From the NCBI GenBank assembly GCA_021852225.1, contig JAJZOA010000317.1, positions 1 through 5,402 of the forward strand: DNA of 5,402 nucleotides, in the 5' to 3' direction. Source of the DNA: Planctomycetota bacterium. GTDB taxonomy: Bacteria; Planctomycetota; Phycisphaerae; WQYP01. Shown in pieces: positions 4,260 to 5,402 of the stretch. The notes beneath the pieces are model-generated. The model was not told where the DNA came from. It ran no database searches and saw only the letters and a list, made by a program, of their open reading frames with translations. The translations under genes were made by a program, and so were the position numbers. Numbering within the stretch: position 1 is the first letter of the stretch; every line of letters starts with the position of its first letter.

Positions 4260-5402
4260 ATGCGCAGAAACATTCGTTGGTCTGTTGGCCGGATGGCGGC
4301 GACCGGGCTTTTCTTGGCGGCGCTCGCCGCGATGGCGGGCTGCGGCAAAGGCTCCATCCATACAAAATCCGGGGTCGAACCTGTCGCTCAGGGGCAGACG
4401 CTTACCCGCGGCCAATACCGAAGGGAGGGTGGCTATGCGATCAAGCCGACGGGTTCAATCCTGGACACCGCCCGTATCAAACAAACCTACCCTGTCGGCC
4501 AGCGCACTGAGACTACTATTCGCGTTATTCTAAACGGCCGAGCCGCCGATGCGGATTGGGGCATCGTGAAAGACACAGGCTTTCACTATACTTCGGTTTG
4601 GGTTGTGGACCGTCACGTCATTTCCAACGACGGACGGAAGCTGGTTGAGGATGTAAGTTACAAGCGTTGCCGAACTGTGGCGCTTTACTGTCGGCTCAGG
4701 AATATTCGGATATCCTTGGGGCAAAGAGCCGATTTCCTGCTCAAAGGCCTTGCCGCGCTGGTCCCGAAGGCCGGCGATGTGACCCAATTCGAGGGGCTGC
4801 AGGCCAAGCCGGTGCTGGCGATGCTGCCGGGCTTGCGGCATGCTGCAAATAAATGGGCGACGGATCAAGCGGCCAAGGCGCTGGGTTTTGTAGACGCACT
4901 GGAGGGTGACAAGGTGCGGATAACCTTTGTCAATGGGCACGGGGTGACATCGGCCACACCCGTTAATTGCACGCTGACTCCGCGGCAGGTTGGCTTTATT
5001 ATGGATAGCTCACTGCTTGGAGATGTGTATATCATGCCCAACCTGCATTGCCAGCCTGGTTCCACATGGCGCGTGAATGGGGCCGATTTATTGCCCATTC
5101 TCGATCCCTCGCTCAATTCCACACCATCGGGAACCATCCGGATTATGCGAGGCGTGGACACAGGTTCCAAGCAAGACCCATCGGCCACGCTCCGCATTTA
5201 TTCCGGAGTGCTGGACCTCCGTCAGGCGGGCAGCCAGTGGCAATCCAATGGAGAATGGGCCCCACGCGGCAAACTGCACTTTTCCTTCCGCAAACAGATG
5301 GTGACATCGGGCCTTCTGACGGGGGCCATCCGCCTGTCGCGGCACAGTTCGCACTATATAATTTTCGAGGCTCGGCAGGCATTCGGCGCACGAAACAACA
5401 CA
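4260..5402 (+). CDS. Predicted lipoprotein of unknown function, 3' end outside window
   Basis: A 381-codon frame opens at ATG 4260 and runs to the window edge without a stop, so the gene is partial. The N-terminus is a lipoprotein signal: an arginine-rich n-region (Arg2, 3, 6, 11), a hydrophobic core at 12-27, and a lipobox MAGC with the lipidated cysteine at residue 28. Met at -3 is a less usual but tolerated residue. The mature protein would be anchored to a membrane on the periplasmic or outer face. It shows no transmembrane segment and no enzyme motif I recognise. Residues 85-160 and 220-375 alternate short hydrophobic strands with polar turns, suggesting beta-rich domains. Four further cysteines (137, 144, 237, 264) could form disulfides. 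The end (residues 265-371: STWRVNGADLLPILDPSL, LRIYSGVLDLRQAG, KLHFSFRKQ, HYIIFEAR) looks like one beta-rich domain. A good ribosome binding site precedes it. A surface or binding protein is plausible, but no function is assigned. Confidence 0.75.
   Translation, partial: MRRNIRWSVGRMAATGLFLAALAAMAGCGKGSIHTKSGVEPVAQGQTLTRGQYRREGGYAIKPTGSILDTARIKQTYPVGQRTETTIRVILNGRAADADWGIVKDTGFHYTSVWVVDRHVISNDGRKLVEDVSYKRCRTVALYCRLRNIRISLGQRADFLLKGLAALVPKAGDVTQFEGLQAKPVLAMLPGLRHAANKWATDQAAKALGFVDALEGDKVRITFVNGHGVTSATPVNCTLTPRQVGFIMDSSLLGDVYIMPNLHCQPGSTWRVNGADLLPILDPSLNSTPSGTIRIMRGVDTGSKQDPSATLRIYSGVLDLRQAGSQWQSNGEWAPRGKLHFSFRKQMVTSGLLTGAIRLSRHSSHYIIFEARQAFGARNNT

Noticed and set aside
4530..4940. Minus-strand frame of 136 codons and other frames overlapping the lipoprotein
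   Set aside because: The plus-strand lipoprotein frame has a signal peptide, lipobox, ribosome binding site and no stop over 1143 bases, so these are its shadows.

Overview
The window comes from a bacterial chromosome of moderate GC content. My best guess is a planctomycete, possibly Phycisphaerae-like, or another member of the PVC group. This rests on the style of the PurM protein (a GLFRLDFNEKLFARNY stretch before DGVGTK, which I remember from planctomycete PurM), the Pseudomonas stutzeri-type L-rhamnose isomerase, degenerate CTCTGCG-type intergenic repeats, and a large predicted lipoprotein that matches no family I recognise. The taxonomic call is an inference from memory, not a search result.

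Layout, left to right. Positions 1-174 hold no gene I can defend, but contain two inverted repeats beyond the 3' end of purM. PurM (purine biosynthesis) lies on the minus strand at 175-1257. A 272-base gap with one small hairpin follows. A small three-helix membrane protein of unknown function is on the minus strand at 1530-1913. Upstream of it, on the same strand and separated by 77 bases carrying two hairpins, is the L-rhamnose isomerase gene (1991-3172). It has a GTG start, a strong Shine-Dalgarno and a possible operator dyad in its leader.

From 3173 to 4259 there is about 1.1 kb without a convincing gene. It is not featureless. It contains a protein-like plus-strand frame broken by one stop (3189-3566), a GC-rich hairpin followed directly by a perfect Shine-Dalgarno and a 15-codon micro-ORF (3590-3673), two oppositely oriented CTCTGCG-type repeat blocks (3712-3744 and 3835-3865), and a 7-base inverted repeat (3965-3987).

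The right end (4260-5402, plus strand) is the 5' part of a long reading frame, 381 codons without a stop, that runs off the window. It starts with a lipoprotein signal peptide and has a good ribosome binding site. 

Functionally, the two recognisable enzymes are unrelated: de novo purine synthesis and deoxysugar (rhamnose-type) catabolism. The membrane protein may be co-transcribed with the isomerase. The lipoprotein is transcribed in the opposite direction and is probably an independent unit. I see no CRISPR array, tRNA, rRNA, transposase or phage gene.
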